Source of the DNA: Bacillus cereus ATCC 14579
Lineage (GTDB): Bacteria > Bacillota > Bacilli > Bacillales > Bacillaceae_G
Assembly: GCF_000007825.1 (NCBI RefSeq)
Contig: NC_004722.1
Location: 1,342,501-1,406,500, forward strand
Length of the DNA stretch: 64,000 bases
Direction of reading: 5' to 3'
Each line of letters opens with the position of its first letter. Position 1 is the first letter of the stretch. The translations under genes were made by a program, and so were the position numbers. The notes below the pieces were generated by a model that was not told the DNA's origin, did not search any database, and worked only from the letters and a program-made list of their open reading frames with translations. Shown piece by piece: positions 51,662 through 60,323 of the stretch.

Positions 51662-52180
51662 ATGAAACGTAAATATGGTGACGGTTCTTCGTGGAAGAGA
51701 CTAATAGAAAAGAGTTATACGGTTAAGCAAATGGAAGAGGGAATGCTCGGAATACTGGATATAAAAAAGGTGAGAGAGCCTAGTTGTAAAGAATATGATG
51801 GTGAAGAACTTTGTATTGCAGCAGATCAGTATACGTGGATTCAATATTTCATAGACGGGAAAAACTTTGCGATTACCGCTATGTTAGATGATCAGAAAAA
51901 ATTAGTGCAATATTATATCGATGTGGCGAAAGAATATAAAATAGACGATCGTGGTTTACCGTATTTTGATGATTTATATTTAGATGTAGTATTATTATCT
52001 AGCGGTAAGGTGTATGTATTAGATGAAGAGGAGCTAGAGGATGCTTATAAAAGTGGTGATGTCACCAAGGAAGAGTATGAGCTAGCTTGGCACACTACGA
52101 AATGGATATTAGCACCAATAAAAAATAGTGAATTTTATTGGATTTCAATATTGGAAGAAGAAATCGAAAAGTTAAAATGA
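51662..52180 (+). CDS. DUF402-family protein
   Basis: A 172-residue cytosolic protein. The segment GLPYFDDLYLDVVLLSSGKVYVLDEEELEDAY with acidic residues and DVTKEEYELAW is the core of DUF402, a fold that in related proteins (Ntdp-like) binds metal and phosphate and hydrolyses nucleoside di- and triphosphates. Whether this copy is catalytic is not known. AAGAGGAGTAG precedes the ATG. Monocistronic. Confidence 0.75.
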   Translation: MKRKYGDGSSWKRLIEKSYTVKQMEEGMLGILDIKKVREPSCKEYDGEELCIAADQYTWIQYFIDGKNFAITAMLDDQKKLVQYYIDVAKEYKIDDRGLPYFDDLYLDVVLLSSGKVYVLDEEELEDAYKSGDVTKEEYELAWHTTKWILAPIKNSEFYWISILEEEIEKLK

Positions 52181-52233
52181 TTGTTGTATTCAAATTTTTG
52201 TATAATTACCAAAAAAATCTATACAAAAAATAA

Positions 52234-52262
52234 TTGACTTTTGTTTTGTAAGCGAGTAAAGT
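52234..52262 (+). promoter_or_regulatory. Sigma-A promoter of the second S-box unit
   Basis: TTGACT (52234-52239), 17-bp spacer, TAAAGT (52257-52262), about 40 bp before the riboswitch. Confidence 0.6.
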
Positions 52263-52299
52263 TAGGGAAGAAATTATTATTAAAAAATAAATATGAAAC

Positions 52300-52462
52300 C
52301 TTCTTATAAAGAGAGGCGGAGGGACTGGCCCTACGATGCCTCGGCAGCGGACTCGATTTCAGAGTGCTGTGCCAAATCCAGCAAGCGTGTGCTTGAAAGA
52401 TGAGAAGAGTGTTTCTTATAGATGTATAAGACCTCTTCTCATCGGAAGAGGTCTTTTGTTAT
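52300..52462 (+). ncRNA. SAM-I riboswitch (S box) with terminator, upstream of an NhaC-type transporter
   Basis: GAGGCGGAGGGACTGGCCC, GATGCCTCGGCAGC, GTGCTGTGCCAAATCCAGC and GCTTGAAAGATGAGAAG are S-box blocks; P1 pairs CTTCTTAT with ATGAGAAG. GATGAGAAGAG (52399-52409) pairs perfectly with CTCTTCTCATC (52433-52443) as the antiterminator, and AAGACCTCTTC with GGAAGAGGTCTT (about 52429-52455) as the terminator, so the switch is complete. Confidence 0.93.
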
Positions 52463-52500
52463 TTATTAGAAAAAGGTTGAAACTAGGGAGAGATGGTACT

Positions 52501-53817
52501 TTGAAAGAAACGAGAGGAAATGGTTTAGCTTTATTACCACTTGGGATATTTTTGGCGCTATTTATTGGTTCTGGAATTATTACAGGTGATTTCTATAAAT
52601 TGCCGATACTTGTAGCGATTTCAATTGCTGTAGGGGTCGCTTTAGTGATGAATCGTAAAGAAAGTTTTAATGTGAAAGTAGAGCGGTTCGCTAAAGGTGC
52701 AGGAAATCCGGATATTATGATTATGGTATTAATTTTTGTGCTTGCAGGTGCGTTTTCTGAAACTGCTAAAGGAATGGGCGGAGTAGACTCAACTGTTAAT
52801 TTAGCGTTAACTATTTTACCGCCAGGATTTATCGTAGCTGGAATCTTTGTTATTGGTGCATTTATTTCATTAGCGATGGGAACTTCAATGGGAACAATTG
52901 CAGCATTAGCGCCGATTGCTGTAGGTATTAGTGGTCAAACTGATATCTCAATTGCGCTTGCAATGGCTACTGTTGTTGGCGGAGCGATGTTTGGTGATAA
53001 TTTATCATTTATTTCAGATACAACAATCGCAGCTGTTCGTTCACAAGGAACAGAAATGAAAGATAAGTTTAAAACGAACTTTTTAATTGTGTTACCAGCG
53101 GCTATTATTACAATTGTACTATTAGTAATAGTTACTTCAGGAAGTGACACGCAGATTAAAGCACATAGCTTTGATTGGATAAAGATTTTACCGTACGCAG
53201 GAGTACTTATTACAGCGCTACTTGGCTGGAATGTACTTATTGTATTAACTGGTGGAACTGTACTATCTGGTGTTATCGGCCTTATAGATGGAAGTTACAC
53301 GTTAGAAAGTTTCTTTAAAAGTGTAACGACTGGAATGGGCGGTATGATGGAGTTAGTATTACTTGCTATATTAATTGGCGGTATGGTTGAATTAATCCAA
53401 TATAATGGTGGTATTCAATATTTAATGAATGTATTAACACGTAATATTCGTTCGAAAAAAGGAGCGGAATTTGGTATTGCTGGTTTAGTGAGTATGACGA
53501 ATATGTGTACAGCGAATAATACGATTTCAATTATCTTTACAGGCCCGCTTGCAAAAAATATTGCAGATCAATATGAAATAGACCCTCGTAAATCAGCGAG
53601 TGTATTAGATCTTTTCTCATGTTGTGTGCAAGGATTAATTCCGTACGGTGCCCAAATGTTAACGGCAGCAGGATTTGCAGCGTTATCTCCGGTTGAATTG
53701 TTGCCATATGCATTTTATCCAATCTTAGTTGGAGTATGTGGTATTGTTTCTATTTTAATTGGGTTTCCAAGGTTTTCGAAAGTAGCTGAGAAAAAAGAGT
53801 ATCATAAAACAGCTTAA
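52501..53817 (+). CDS. NhaC-type transporter, inferred methionine importer (MetT-like)
   Basis: A 438-residue membrane protein of the Na+/H+ antiporter NhaC superfamily with 10-12 spans. Motifs MGTSMGTIAALAPIAVGIS and GDNLSFISDTTIAAVRSQG match the family. A TTG start at 52501 after AGGGAG gives the natural N terminus LKETRGNGLALLPLGI; an apparent longer frame reads through the riboswitch. The S-box placement predicts methionine import, as proposed for MetT by comparative genomics. Antiport of Na+ cannot be excluded. A strong terminator follows. Confidence 0.85.
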   Translation: MKETRGNGLALLPLGIFLALFIGSGIITGDFYKLPILVAISIAVGVALVMNRKESFNVKVERFAKGAGNPDIMIMVLIFVLAGAFSETAKGMGGVDSTVNLALTILPPGFIVAGIFVIGAFISLAMGTSMGTIAALAPIAVGISGQTDISIALAMATVVGGAMFGDNLSFISDTTIAAVRSQGTEMKDKFKTNFLIVLPAAIITIVLLVIVTSGSDTQIKAHSFDWIKILPYAGVLITALLGWNVLIVLTGGTVLSGVIGLIDGSYTLESFFKSVTTGMGGMMELVLLAILIGGMVELIQYNGGIQYLMNVLTRNIRSKKGAEFGIAGLVSMTNMCTANNTISIIFTGPLAKNIADQYEIDPRKSASVLDLFSCCVQGLIPYGAQMLTAAGFAALSPVELLPYAFYPILVGVCGIVSILIGFPRFSKVAEKKEYHKTA

Positions 53818-53841
53818 TTTAATATGAATGTTAGTAATTAA

Positions 53842-53876
53842 AAAACGTGCAGAGAATAGACTCTGCACGTTTTTTT
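53842..53876 (+). terminator. Terminator of the NhaC-type gene
   Basis: AAACGTGCAGAG and CTCTGCACGTTT around AATAGA, then TTTTT. Confidence 0.9.
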
Positions 53877-53895
53877 GCGTAAAGGGCTGAATATG

Positions 53896-53932
53896 ACTCG
53901 GTCTTAAGTCTGAGTTAAAAACGGTTCTTAAG
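53896..53932. promoter_or_regulatory. Candidate LiaR/VraR operator
   Basis: ACTCGGTCTTAAGTCTGAGT (53896-53915) is an imperfect palindrome (8 of 10 pairs) around CTTAAG. A second CTTAAG lies at 53927-53932, one core 24 bp from the other. Placement directly before liaI-H suggests a binding site for the LiaR-type regulator encoded downstream. Confidence 0.5.
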
Positions 53933-53998
53933 CTCGTTATGGAAAGATGAAAAAATAGTTAAGATAAGAGTATCAAATCGAAGGGAGGCAAGCACAAG

Positions 53999-54355
53999 AT
54001 GAAACAATTTCTAGCGTTTATCGCAGCCGGTATTTTGGCTTTAATTGCTCTTGGTAGTCTTGCTGGTATTGTAGGATTCGCAATCGGAGCAGGAGTTGTA
54101 TATTGGAGCTATAAATCATTTGTGCGAGCTAAATCATTTTTTGGAAAGTTAGCTTGGGGTATTGTGGGTTTAATCGGTTTATCCATTGCACTTTCTCATT
54201 CGCCAGCATTAATCGGTATCGCTGCTTTAGTGGTTTTATACTACGGATACCGTGAGTGGAAAAAAGAAAAAGATGTAGTTGTTGAATCTGCTCCAGAAAG
54301 TTCTAAACCATATAGTAACTTTGAAGATGAGTGGAACAAATTAATGAAAAACTAA
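53999..54355 (+). CDS. LiaI-like membrane protein
   Basis: A 118-residue protein with three or four Gly/Ala-rich hydrophobic segments (FIAAGILALIALGSLAGIVGF; FGKLAWGIVGLIGLSIAL) and a charged C terminus ending YSNFEDEWNKLMKN. It is in the position of liaI, which anchors LiaH/PspA at the membrane. The sequence is short and variable, so identity rests mainly on operon context. GGGAGGC precedes ATG at 53999. Confidence 0.6.
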   Translation: MKQFLAFIAAGILALIALGSLAGIVGFAIGAGVVYWSYKSFVRAKSFFGKLAWGIVGLIGLSIALSHSPALIGIAALVVLYYGYREWKKEKDVVVESAPESSKPYSNFEDEWNKLMKN

Positions 54356-54402
54356 AACAATAAATCAAATTATAAATAAAGTAGAAGAGAGGAAGATTTA
54401 TA

Positions 54403-55065
54403 ATGAAACAATCTTTATTCGGACGTGTACGCGATGCAATTTTAGCTGATTTTCATAACGTGTTAGATGAGAAGGAAAGAAAAAATCCAATTGCGATGTT
54501 AAACCAATATTTACGTGATAGTGAGCGTGAAATAACAAAAATTGAGAAGTTAATTGAGCGTCATAAAACATTAAAATCTAATTTTGCTCGTGAGCTTGAG
54601 CAAGCACGTTATTTCGTTAATAAAAGATCAAAGCAAGCTATCATTGCTCAAGAAGCAGACGAATTACAATTGCACGAACGTGCGTTAGAAGAGGTAGCTT
54701 ATTATGAAGGGCAAGTAACTCGATTAGAAGAAATGTATGCAGGTGTTGTAGAGCAAATTGATGAGTTAGAGCGTCGTCTTTCTGAAATGAAAAATAAATT
54801 AAAAGAAATGCACGCAAAGCGCATGGAACTAATGGCACGTGAAAATATGGCACATGCAAATCGTCGTATGAATACTGCGATGCATAAAATGGATGAAAAT
54901 AATCCGTTCTTACGATTTGAAGAGATTGAAGATCATATTCGTGACTTAGAAACTCGTATGAATGAAGAGCATGAGCGTGACACGTTTGATATGAAAATTG
55001 CAAAACTTGAGCGTGAAATGAAAGAAAAGAATGATGTATCGTTAACGAAAGAGTTAACAAAATAA
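54403..55065 (+). CDS. liaH: PspA/IM30-family phage-shock protein (LiaH-like)
   Basis: A 220-residue protein that is almost entirely helical and coiled coil, starting MKQSLFGRVRDAILADFHN, as is typical of PspA/LiaH, which form rings at stressed membranes. Features include LNQYLRDSEREITKIEKLI, RKSKQA and long Glu/Arg heptads (EEMYAGVVEQIDELERRL). GAGAGGAAG precedes ATG. Strong induction by cell-wall antibiotics is known for the family. Confidence 0.9.
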   Translation: MKQSLFGRVRDAILADFHNVLDEKERKNPIAMLNQYLRDSEREITKIEKLIERHKTLKSNFARELEQARYFVNKRSKQAIIAQEADELQLHERALEEVAYYEGQVTRLEEMYAGVVEQIDELERRLSEMKNKLKEMHAKRMELMARENMAHANRRMNTAMHKMDENNPFLRFEEIEDHIRDLETRMNEEHERDTFDMKIAKLEREMKEKNDVSLTKELTK

Positions 55066-55171
55066 TAGTAGTATATTATAAAACAGGCTTATGATATAGT
55101 GATAGGAGAAAAGGTGTTGGAAAGCAATGCCTTTTCTTCTATGTATATGTGACAAGAAGGGGGGAGCTGAA

Positions 55172-55912
55172 ATGAAGAAACATTTTTCAAAGACACAATT
55201 AATGGGGATGCTCCTCATCATATTTGGATTCGGTCTTTTTCTTGATATGATACTTGGACATTTTGAACCAGGTGGTCTCATTTTTGCATTTATTATGCTT
55301 ATGTTTGGAAGGCATTATCGTAAAAAGAATCGTTATGTACGGGGAAATGTATTTTTATTTGTTGGTGGTATCGTATTTTTATTTTTCTTATTTTCATCAG
55401 CAGCATTTGTTCTTGTCGTATTTGCTTGTTTAGCTTTAATTGGTTATCAATTGATTCAACAAGGGCATCAGCAAAAAGCAATGAAGGTTGAAATTAAAGA
55501 AAAAGGGATTATAGACGAAGAGAAGCAAATATATCGTACAGAAACATATTTGAAAAATATGTTTGTAGGCAATGTACGAATGATGGATCATATTTATGAA
55601 CTTGAGGATATTAATGTTCAATATGGTGCTTGTGATGTGGAAATAGATTTAACAACTGCTATGATTCCAGAAGGGGAAACGGTAATTGTTATTCGGGGTG
55701 TCGTTGGTAATATTCGTTTATATGTGCCATATGATATTGAACTTTCTTTAAATCATTCTGTTATTGTCGGACGTGTGCTCTTGCCAGGTCATGAAGAGAC
55801 AGGGTTTAACCGCAATGTTACATTTAGAACAGAGCAGTATAAAGAGGCTCCTCGTCGTATTAAAATTATTTCTTCGCTTGTCGTAGGCGACACGGAAGTG
55901 AGGAAAGTATAA
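55172..55912 (+). CDS. liaF: LiaF-like inhibitor of the two-component system
   Basis: A 246-residue protein with about four N-terminal hydrophobic helices (about 10-105) and a cytosolic or extracytosolic beta-rich domain at the C terminus (VRMMDHIYELEDINVQYGAC, VVGNIRLYVPYDIELSLNHS, IKIISSLVVGDTEVRKV), the arrangement of LiaF/YvqF proteins that repress LiaRS signalling. ATG at 55172 follows GGGGGGAGC. The stop overlaps the kinase start (TAATG). Confidence 0.85.
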   Translation: MKKHFSKTQLMGMLLIIFGFGLFLDMILGHFEPGGLIFAFIMLMFGRHYRKKNRYVRGNVFLFVGGIVFLFFLFSSAAFVLVVFACLALIGYQLIQQGHQQKAMKVEIKEKGIIDEEKQIYRTETYLKNMFVGNVRMMDHIYELEDINVQYGACDVEIDLTTAMIPEGETVIVIRGVVGNIRLYVPYDIELSLNHSVIVGRVLLPGHEETGFNRNVTFRTEQYKEAPRRIKIISSLVVGDTEVRKV

Positions 55913-56967
55913 TGAAGAACCAAAAAAATATTTCGTGGATGTATATTCGTTATTCTATGTTGTCCTCTGTTAGTATCGCACTCATTTGTACAATTGTATA
56001 TGTATGGAAAAGCGAGCAACAAGTGTATGATTTATTATGGAAGGAATCCATCGCTTCTGTTCCAATTGGCTTGTTTATTATGACTACAAGTTTACTTATC
56101 GGGGGAATTGTAGGATATGCAATCGGTTATTATATAGAGCAGCGTATACAAGGATTAAATACTTTTCTATTTGAAGTAGAGCGAGGGAATTTTCCGAGCG
56201 ATGTTTCGTTTACTGCAGATGATGAATTTCATGAAGTGGAACGAAAAGTAATCGTTCTGGCTCGTCGATTAGAGGAGCAAGCTGGACTCTTTCAAAAAGT
56301 AACGAATGAACGAGCTCATTGGAATGAAGAGATGAGACAAGAAGCGATTTCTCAAGAAAGGCATCGTTTAGCAAGGGAGTTGCATGATTCAGTAAGTCAG
56401 CAGCTTTTCGCAATGTCGATGATGATGTCAGCGATTAATGAACAAATAACTGAATTTCCAGATGTGACAAAAAAACAATTGCAACTTGTTGAAAATATGG
56501 TTGTAAATGCTCAATCAGAAATGAGAGCATTGCTCCTTCATTTACGTCCTGTACAATTGGAAGGTAAGAAACTGACAGAAGGTATAGAGGAATTATTAAC
56601 GGAATTATCGCGAAAACAACATATGAAAATTGAATGGCTTATTGAGCCAATAGAATTAAAAAAAGGTGTAGAAGATCATTTATTCCGTATTGTGCAAGAA
56701 GCGCTATCAAACACGTTGCGACACGCGAAGGCAAAGAAAACAGAAGTGCGCCTTCGAAAAATTGATCAATATGCGATTTTAAAAATCATTGATGACGGCG
56801 TTGGGTTTGAAGTAGGGGTTAATAAGGCTGGTTCATATGGCCTAAGATCGATGCAAGAGCGTGTTCATGAAATTGGTGGGACACTTAAGGTACTTAGTTT
56901 CCCGGCCAAAGGTACACAAATAGAAGTAAAAGTACCGATCATGATTGAGAGAGGGGGAGAAGTATGA
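55912..56967 (+). CDS. liaS: Sensor histidine kinase (LiaS/VraS-like)
   Basis: A 351-residue membrane sensor with two spans (about 11-33 and 50-75) and a short extracytosolic loop, then HAMP, HisKA_3 and HATPase domains. The phosphoacceptor is H158 in HRLARELHDSVSQQLFAMSM; DHLFRIVQEALSNTLRHAKA and IDDGVGFEV are the N and G1 boxes. The short sensor loop marks an intramembrane-sensing kinase that detects lipid II interference. Coupled to liaF (TAATG) and liaR (ATGA). Confidence 0.93.
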   Translation: MKNQKNISWMYIRYSMLSSVSIALICTIVYVWKSEQQVYDLLWKESIASVPIGLFIMTTSLLIGGIVGYAIGYYIEQRIQGLNTFLFEVERGNFPSDVSFTADDEFHEVERKVIVLARRLEEQAGLFQKVTNERAHWNEEMRQEAISQERHRLARELHDSVSQQLFAMSMMMSAINEQITEFPDVTKKQLQLVENMVVNAQSEMRALLLHLRPVQLEGKKLTEGIEELLTELSRKQHMKIEWLIEPIELKKGVEDHLFRIVQEALSNTLRHAKAKKTEVRLRKIDQYAILKIIDDGVGFEVGVNKAGSYGLRSMQERVHEIGGTLKVLSFPAKGTQIEVKVPIMIERGGEV

Positions 56968-57596
56968 TAAAAGTATTGCTTGTCGATGATCATGAAATGG
57001 TTCGTATGGGTGTATCGGCATATTTATCTACACAGCCAGATATTGAAGTAGTAGGGGAAGCTGAGAATGGAAGAAAAGGATCAGAGTTAGCATTGCAATT
57101 AAGGCCGGATATTATTTTAATGGACCTTGTTATGGATGAGATGGATGGTGTCGAAGCAACACGTGCTATTATTCAAGAATGGCCAGAAGCAAAAATTGTA
57201 GTTGTAACAAGCTTTTTAGATGACGAAAAATTGTATCCTGTTATTGAGGCTGGGGCGACGAGTTACTTATTAAAAACATCAAGAGCAAGTGATATTGCTG
57301 ATGCTGTACGAGCTACTTATGATGGAGAAACAGTATTAGAGCCGAAAGTTACCGGGAAAATGATGTCCCGTATGCGTCAAAAGAAAGAGCAACCTTTGCA
57401 TGATGATTTAACGGAAAGAGAGTTTGAGATTTTGTTATTAATTGCAGAGGGAAAAAGTAATCAAGAGATTGCGGACGAGTTATTTATTGCACTGAAAACG
57501 GTAAAGACACATGTGAGTAATATATTAAATAAATTGAATGTAAGTGACCGTACTCAGGCGGTTATTTATGCATTTAGGCATCAATTAACGAAGTGA
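56964..57596 (+). CDS. liaR: Response regulator (LiaR/VraR-like)
   Basis: A 210-residue NarL/LuxR-type regulator. The receiver has the phospho-Asp D54 in DIILMDLVMDEMDG and the conserved Lys after TSYLLKTSRAS. The C-terminal HTH is LTEREFEILLLIAEGKSNQEIADELFI with ALKTVKTHVSNILNKL. It overlaps liaS by four bases (ATGA). Its likely target is the promoter before liaI-H. Its stop TGA runs into a bcr-type repeat. Confidence 0.95.
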   Translation: MIKVLLVDDHEMVRMGVSAYLSTQPDIEVVGEAENGRKGSELALQLRPDIILMDLVMDEMDGVEATRAIIQEWPEAKIVVVTSFLDDEKLYPVIEAGATSYLLKTSRASDIADAVRATYDGETVLEPKVTGKMMSRMRQKKEQPLHDDLTEREFEILLLIAEGKSNQEIADELFIALKTVKTHVSNILNKLNVSDRTQAVIYAFRHQLTK

Positions 57597-57740
57597 TAAA
57601 GTGAAACTTTAATCAGTGGGGAGGTTGTTCCTCTCCCACTGATTATCAGCCCTCACCAATCGGGCTTTTACGGGCAGTTAATGCGGGATAAAGTAAAACT
57701 TTAATTGGTGGGGAATTCCTCGCTGATTATTGGCTCGATA
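57595..57740 (+). mobile_element. bcr-type repeat, complete copy plus a partial second copy
   Basis: GATAAAGTGAAACTTTAATCAGTGGG opens the first copy, with CCCACTGATTATCAGCCC and CAATCGGGC, ending near GCGGGATAAAG (about 57688). ATAAAG flanks both ends. A second, shortened copy (TAAAACTTTAATTGGTGGG then GCTGATTATTGGCTCG) follows to about 57740. It starts at the last bases of liaR. Non-coding. Confidence 0.75.
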
Positions 57741-57844
57741 CAATATAGATTTGGCATTAAAACAATTGAATGTTTTTATTGACGATAAATAATGTAAGCG
57801 TTATCATTGAGGTGTTAACAGTACATATAAAGGGGAGAATGTAT

Positions 57845-58108
57845 ATGTTAGTTCAAACTATATTCGGAATGGATAAGTCTAAAAAATTAGGGGATTATGT
57901 GAACGCATTGCAAGCGCTTTGTGAACAATATAATATTGAAACAGATAAAATTGCGATTATTGAGGCAACAGAGGAATACTATTTATTTTTAGTAAAGCAA
58001 GAAGAGCTCTATGATGTTGTCAAGGTAGAAACAGTTGATACAAATATTGAATATTATACGAAGGCTTATAAAATAAGCAGTTTTAATCATGCTGCGTATC
58101 AAATGTAA
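57845..58108 (+). CDS. Hypothetical soluble protein
   Basis: An 87-residue protein, MLVQTIFGMDKSKKLGDYVN onward, mixed alpha/beta, ending SSFNHAAYQM. I recognise no domain. ATG at 57845 is used because GGGGAG lies 7 bases before it; two upstream ATGs lack this. Monocistronic with a terminator. Confidence 0.6.
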   Translation: MLVQTIFGMDKSKKLGDYVNALQALCEQYNIETDKIAIIEATEEYYLFLVKQEELYDVVKVETVDTNIEYYTKAYKISSFNHAAYQM

Positions 58109-58136
58109 AAAAACTCCCTTTTGGGAGTTTTTTTAG
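58106..58136. terminator. Bidirectional terminator
   Basis: AAAAACTCCC-TTTT-GGGAGTTTTTTT, between the hypothetical gene and the convergent brnQ. Confidence 0.9.
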
Positions 58137-59488
58137 GAGGCTTTTACTTCGTGAGATTCGGTTACTAATGGAACTTTTTTCGTACCGCTTAACCTAGCCG
58201 TTGCAAGACCAATAAGACCTCCTACTAATGCTGGTATTAGCCAGCCGATTCCTTCATTATATAAAGGGATAAATTCAAAATATGGTGTGATAAATGAAAC
58301 TGAAATACCACCTTGTTTTAATCCATCAAATACGCTCACTACAGCTGCTCCAATTAAAGCACCTACATAAACAGAGCGATATCCACCGAAGTATTTATGA
58401 AGTAATGATAGTAGTACGAGTACAATCGCAATTGGATACACAACAAGTAGAATTGGAACAGAGATTGCGATAATTTTCGTTAAACCTAAGTTGGCAACTA
58501 GTAATCCTAATGCGCAAATGATACTCGCGAACGTTTTGTATGAAAATGTAGTCAATAATGTTGAAAAATATTGGCTGCACGCAGATACGAGTCCAACGCA
58601 TGTCGTTAAACAAGCGAGTGTAACGATAAGAGATAATAGGAGCAAACCGTATGGACCGAATAATTGTTGTACGATAACAGTAAGTAGCTGTCCGCCATTT
58701 TTTGCATATCCGAGCGAGACGCTAGTTGCCCCAAGCCAGCCGAGTGCACCGTATACAAGTACGAGCCCTGTAGCGGCAATAAGCCCTGCTTTTGCTGTGG
58801 CGATGGCAATGGACTTACGATCATTCACACCTTTAGAGCGAATTGCATTTACAACGATAATTCCGAATGCAAGTGCTGAAATAGTGTCCATTGTTAAGTA
58901 GCCTTCCATAAAGCCTTTGAAGATTGGAGAAGTTTGATACTCTTGCATCGCTGGTCCTGATTGCCCAAGTGGTGTAAATACACTTTTAACAAATAATAAG
59001 AAAATAGAGAGTAATAAAATAGGTGTTAATACATTCCCAATACGATCAACAAGTTTAGATGGATTCAAACTCAGCCAAAATACGATAGTAAAGAAGATGA
59101 TTGTATATACAAATAGCACTAGGCTGCTAGAGCGGATTGTTTCTGGCAAGAAAGAACTAACCCCCATTTCATAAGCGACATTTGCAACACGTGGGATGCC
59201 CATGGATGGACCGATGGCAATGTATACAACTACTGTAAAGAAAATTCCGAATAATGGATGGGCATGACTTGCAAGTTGCTGCATTCCATTTCCTGATAGA
59301 GAAATTGCGATAACAGTAAGTAGTGGTAAGCCAACTCCTGTTAGTAAAAATCCAATCATTGCTGGCCAAAAGTTTTCACCTGCGTTTTGCCCAAGCATGG
59401 GAGGGAAAATTAAATTACCTGCCCCAAAAAATAAAGAAAATAGCATAAGACCCGTGAAAAAAATATGTTTTTTTGATACAGTGTTCAT
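58133..59488 (-). CDS. brnQ: Branched-chain amino acid:cation symporter
   Basis: A 451-residue BrnQ-family transporter with 12 hydrophobic spans taking up Ile, Leu and Val. It begins MNTVSKKHIFFTGLMLFSLF with FFGAGNLIFPPMLGQNAG, and contains LALGFGI-like and GSIVAPFGILLG-like spans. ATG at 59488 follows GGAGGAAAAC. It is preceded on the same strand by a T-box leader with an Ile-type specifier, so it is induced when tRNA-Ile is uncharged. This complements the T-box on ilvB. Confidence 0.92.
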   Translation of the reverse strand: MNTVSKKHIFFTGLMLFSLFFGAGNLIFPPMLGQNAGENFWPAMIGFLLTGVGLPLLTVIAISLSGNGMQQLASHAHPLFGIFFTVVVYIAIGPSMGIPRVANVAYEMGVSSFLPETIRSSSLVLFVYTIIFFTIVFWLSLNPSKLVDRIGNVLTPILLLSIFLLFVKSVFTPLGQSGPAMQEYQTSPIFKGFMEGYLTMDTISALAFGIIVVNAIRSKGVNDRKSIAIATAKAGLIAATGLVLVYGALGWLGATSVSLGYAKNGGQLLTVIVQQLFGPYGLLLLSLIVTLACLTTCVGLVSACSQYFSTLLTTFSYKTFASIICALGLLVANLGLTKIIAISVPILLVVYPIAIVLVLLSLLHKYFGGYRSVYVGALIGAAVVSVFDGLKQGGISVSFITPYFEFIPLYNEGIGWLIPALVGGLIGLATARLSGTKKVPLVTESHEVKAS

Positions 59489-59521
59489 TGGTTTTCCTCC
59501 TTTTTCATTCATTTGTAAGAA

Positions 59522-59805
59522 CACAAAAAACTCGTCCCTAAAGAAAGGGACGAGTTATATTTACCCGCGATACCACCCTAATTTACACATGTAGAAATAA
59601 ATCTATATGTATACGGGTTTGCAACGTACAACATGATACGTGTTCCTTGTAACGGGGGACGGCCGGTAAGAACTTACTGTAACATTCGGTTCTACTTCTC
59701 GGAGATGATTTTCGGTTACGCACTGAACGTTGGCTTTCAGCAAATCGCCAACTCTCTGGGGAACAGTTCTATAACGTACTCGTTCTCGTCAATGAATTTT
59801 TATTC
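59522..59805 (-). ncRNA. T-box leader RNA, Ile-type specifier, upstream of brnQ
   Basis: On the reverse strand: GAACGAGTACG (AGTA), CAGAGAGTTGGCGATTTGC distal loop, CCGAAA-ATC-ATCTCCGAG (ATC at 59707-59709), the core AGGGTGGTATCGCGGG (59564-59579 complement) and a terminator ACTCGTCCCTTTC...GGGACGAGTTTTTTG. The ATC specifier is followed by A, as expected. A frame on the forward strand here is only a by-product of this RNA. Confidence 0.88.
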
Positions 59806-60073
59806 AAGTATTCTGACAGTATTGTTGCATGTTTTTTTTAGAAAGTCAATATGTTTTTTGGAAGATATATTTATATATGGAAATATCGAAAGTGATATTC
59901 GTTGTTGCAAAAGGAATAATGAATTGTAAAATAGGAGTAAAAATTTGCGGAGAATTGTAAAATTTATAGAGAAAGTTGATATTTATAGGAGTAAAGAAGG
60001 GATTGTTTGAATTTACAGAGAATAATACAACAATCCACTTGCTGGAAAGAACAAACCAAAAGAGGTGACTGAA
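59806..60073. other. Intergenic, brnQ leader promoter region to small zinc-ribbon-like gene
   Basis: No gene is seen. A plausible promoter for the brnQ leader lies on the reverse strand (TTGACT, about 17-bp spacer, ACAAT-like -10, near 59818-59849). The remainder is AT-rich. Confidence 0.35.
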
Positions 60074-60283
60074 ATGCTTGCGATGGGAGTATTATTTGGC
60101 ATTATTGCTATAATTGGTTTTATGTGGTTATATTATTCGCGTTCGTTTAAACAAGCAGAAGTTTTACTCTTTCAAAAAGGTAGTTTATTGACAAATCAGT
60201 CTAGATATTTAGTATGTCCGAAGTGTGGAAGTGCACAGGCCAGAAGTGGAGGATATCAAGAGTGTTGTAAAATTAGATTATGA
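60074..60283 (+). CDS. Small membrane protein with CPKCG motif
   Basis: A 69-residue protein: an N-terminal hydrophobic span (MGVLFGIIAIIGFMWLYY) followed by SRSFKQAEVLLFQ and a C-terminal Cys region CPKCGSAQARSGGYQECC. CPxCG is one knuckle of a zinc ribbon, but the second knuckle is reduced to ECC, so it may be degenerate or a partial zinc site. ATG at 60074 follows AGAGGTGA. Function unknown. Confidence 0.6.
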   Translation: MLAMGVLFGIIAIIGFMWLYYSRSFKQAEVLLFQKGSLLTNQSRYLVCPKCGSAQARSGGYQECCKIRL

Positions 60284-60285
60284 AA

Positions 60286-60322
60286 GAAAGGAAGCCTCAC
60301 ATTATTTTGTGAGGCTTCCTTC
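60286..60322. terminator. Bidirectional terminator
   Basis: GGAAGCCTCAC and GTGAGGCTTCC around ATTATTTT. Confidence 0.85.
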
Positions 60323-60323
60323 C

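Noticed and set aside
52336..52500. N-terminal extension of the NhaC-type transporter
   Set aside because: It is translation through the SAM riboswitch; a TTG with ribosome-binding site at 52501 is the real start.
59633..59929. A 98-codon forward frame opposite the brnQ leader
   Set aside because: It is antisense to the T-box RNA and consists of its complement; no ribosome-binding site.
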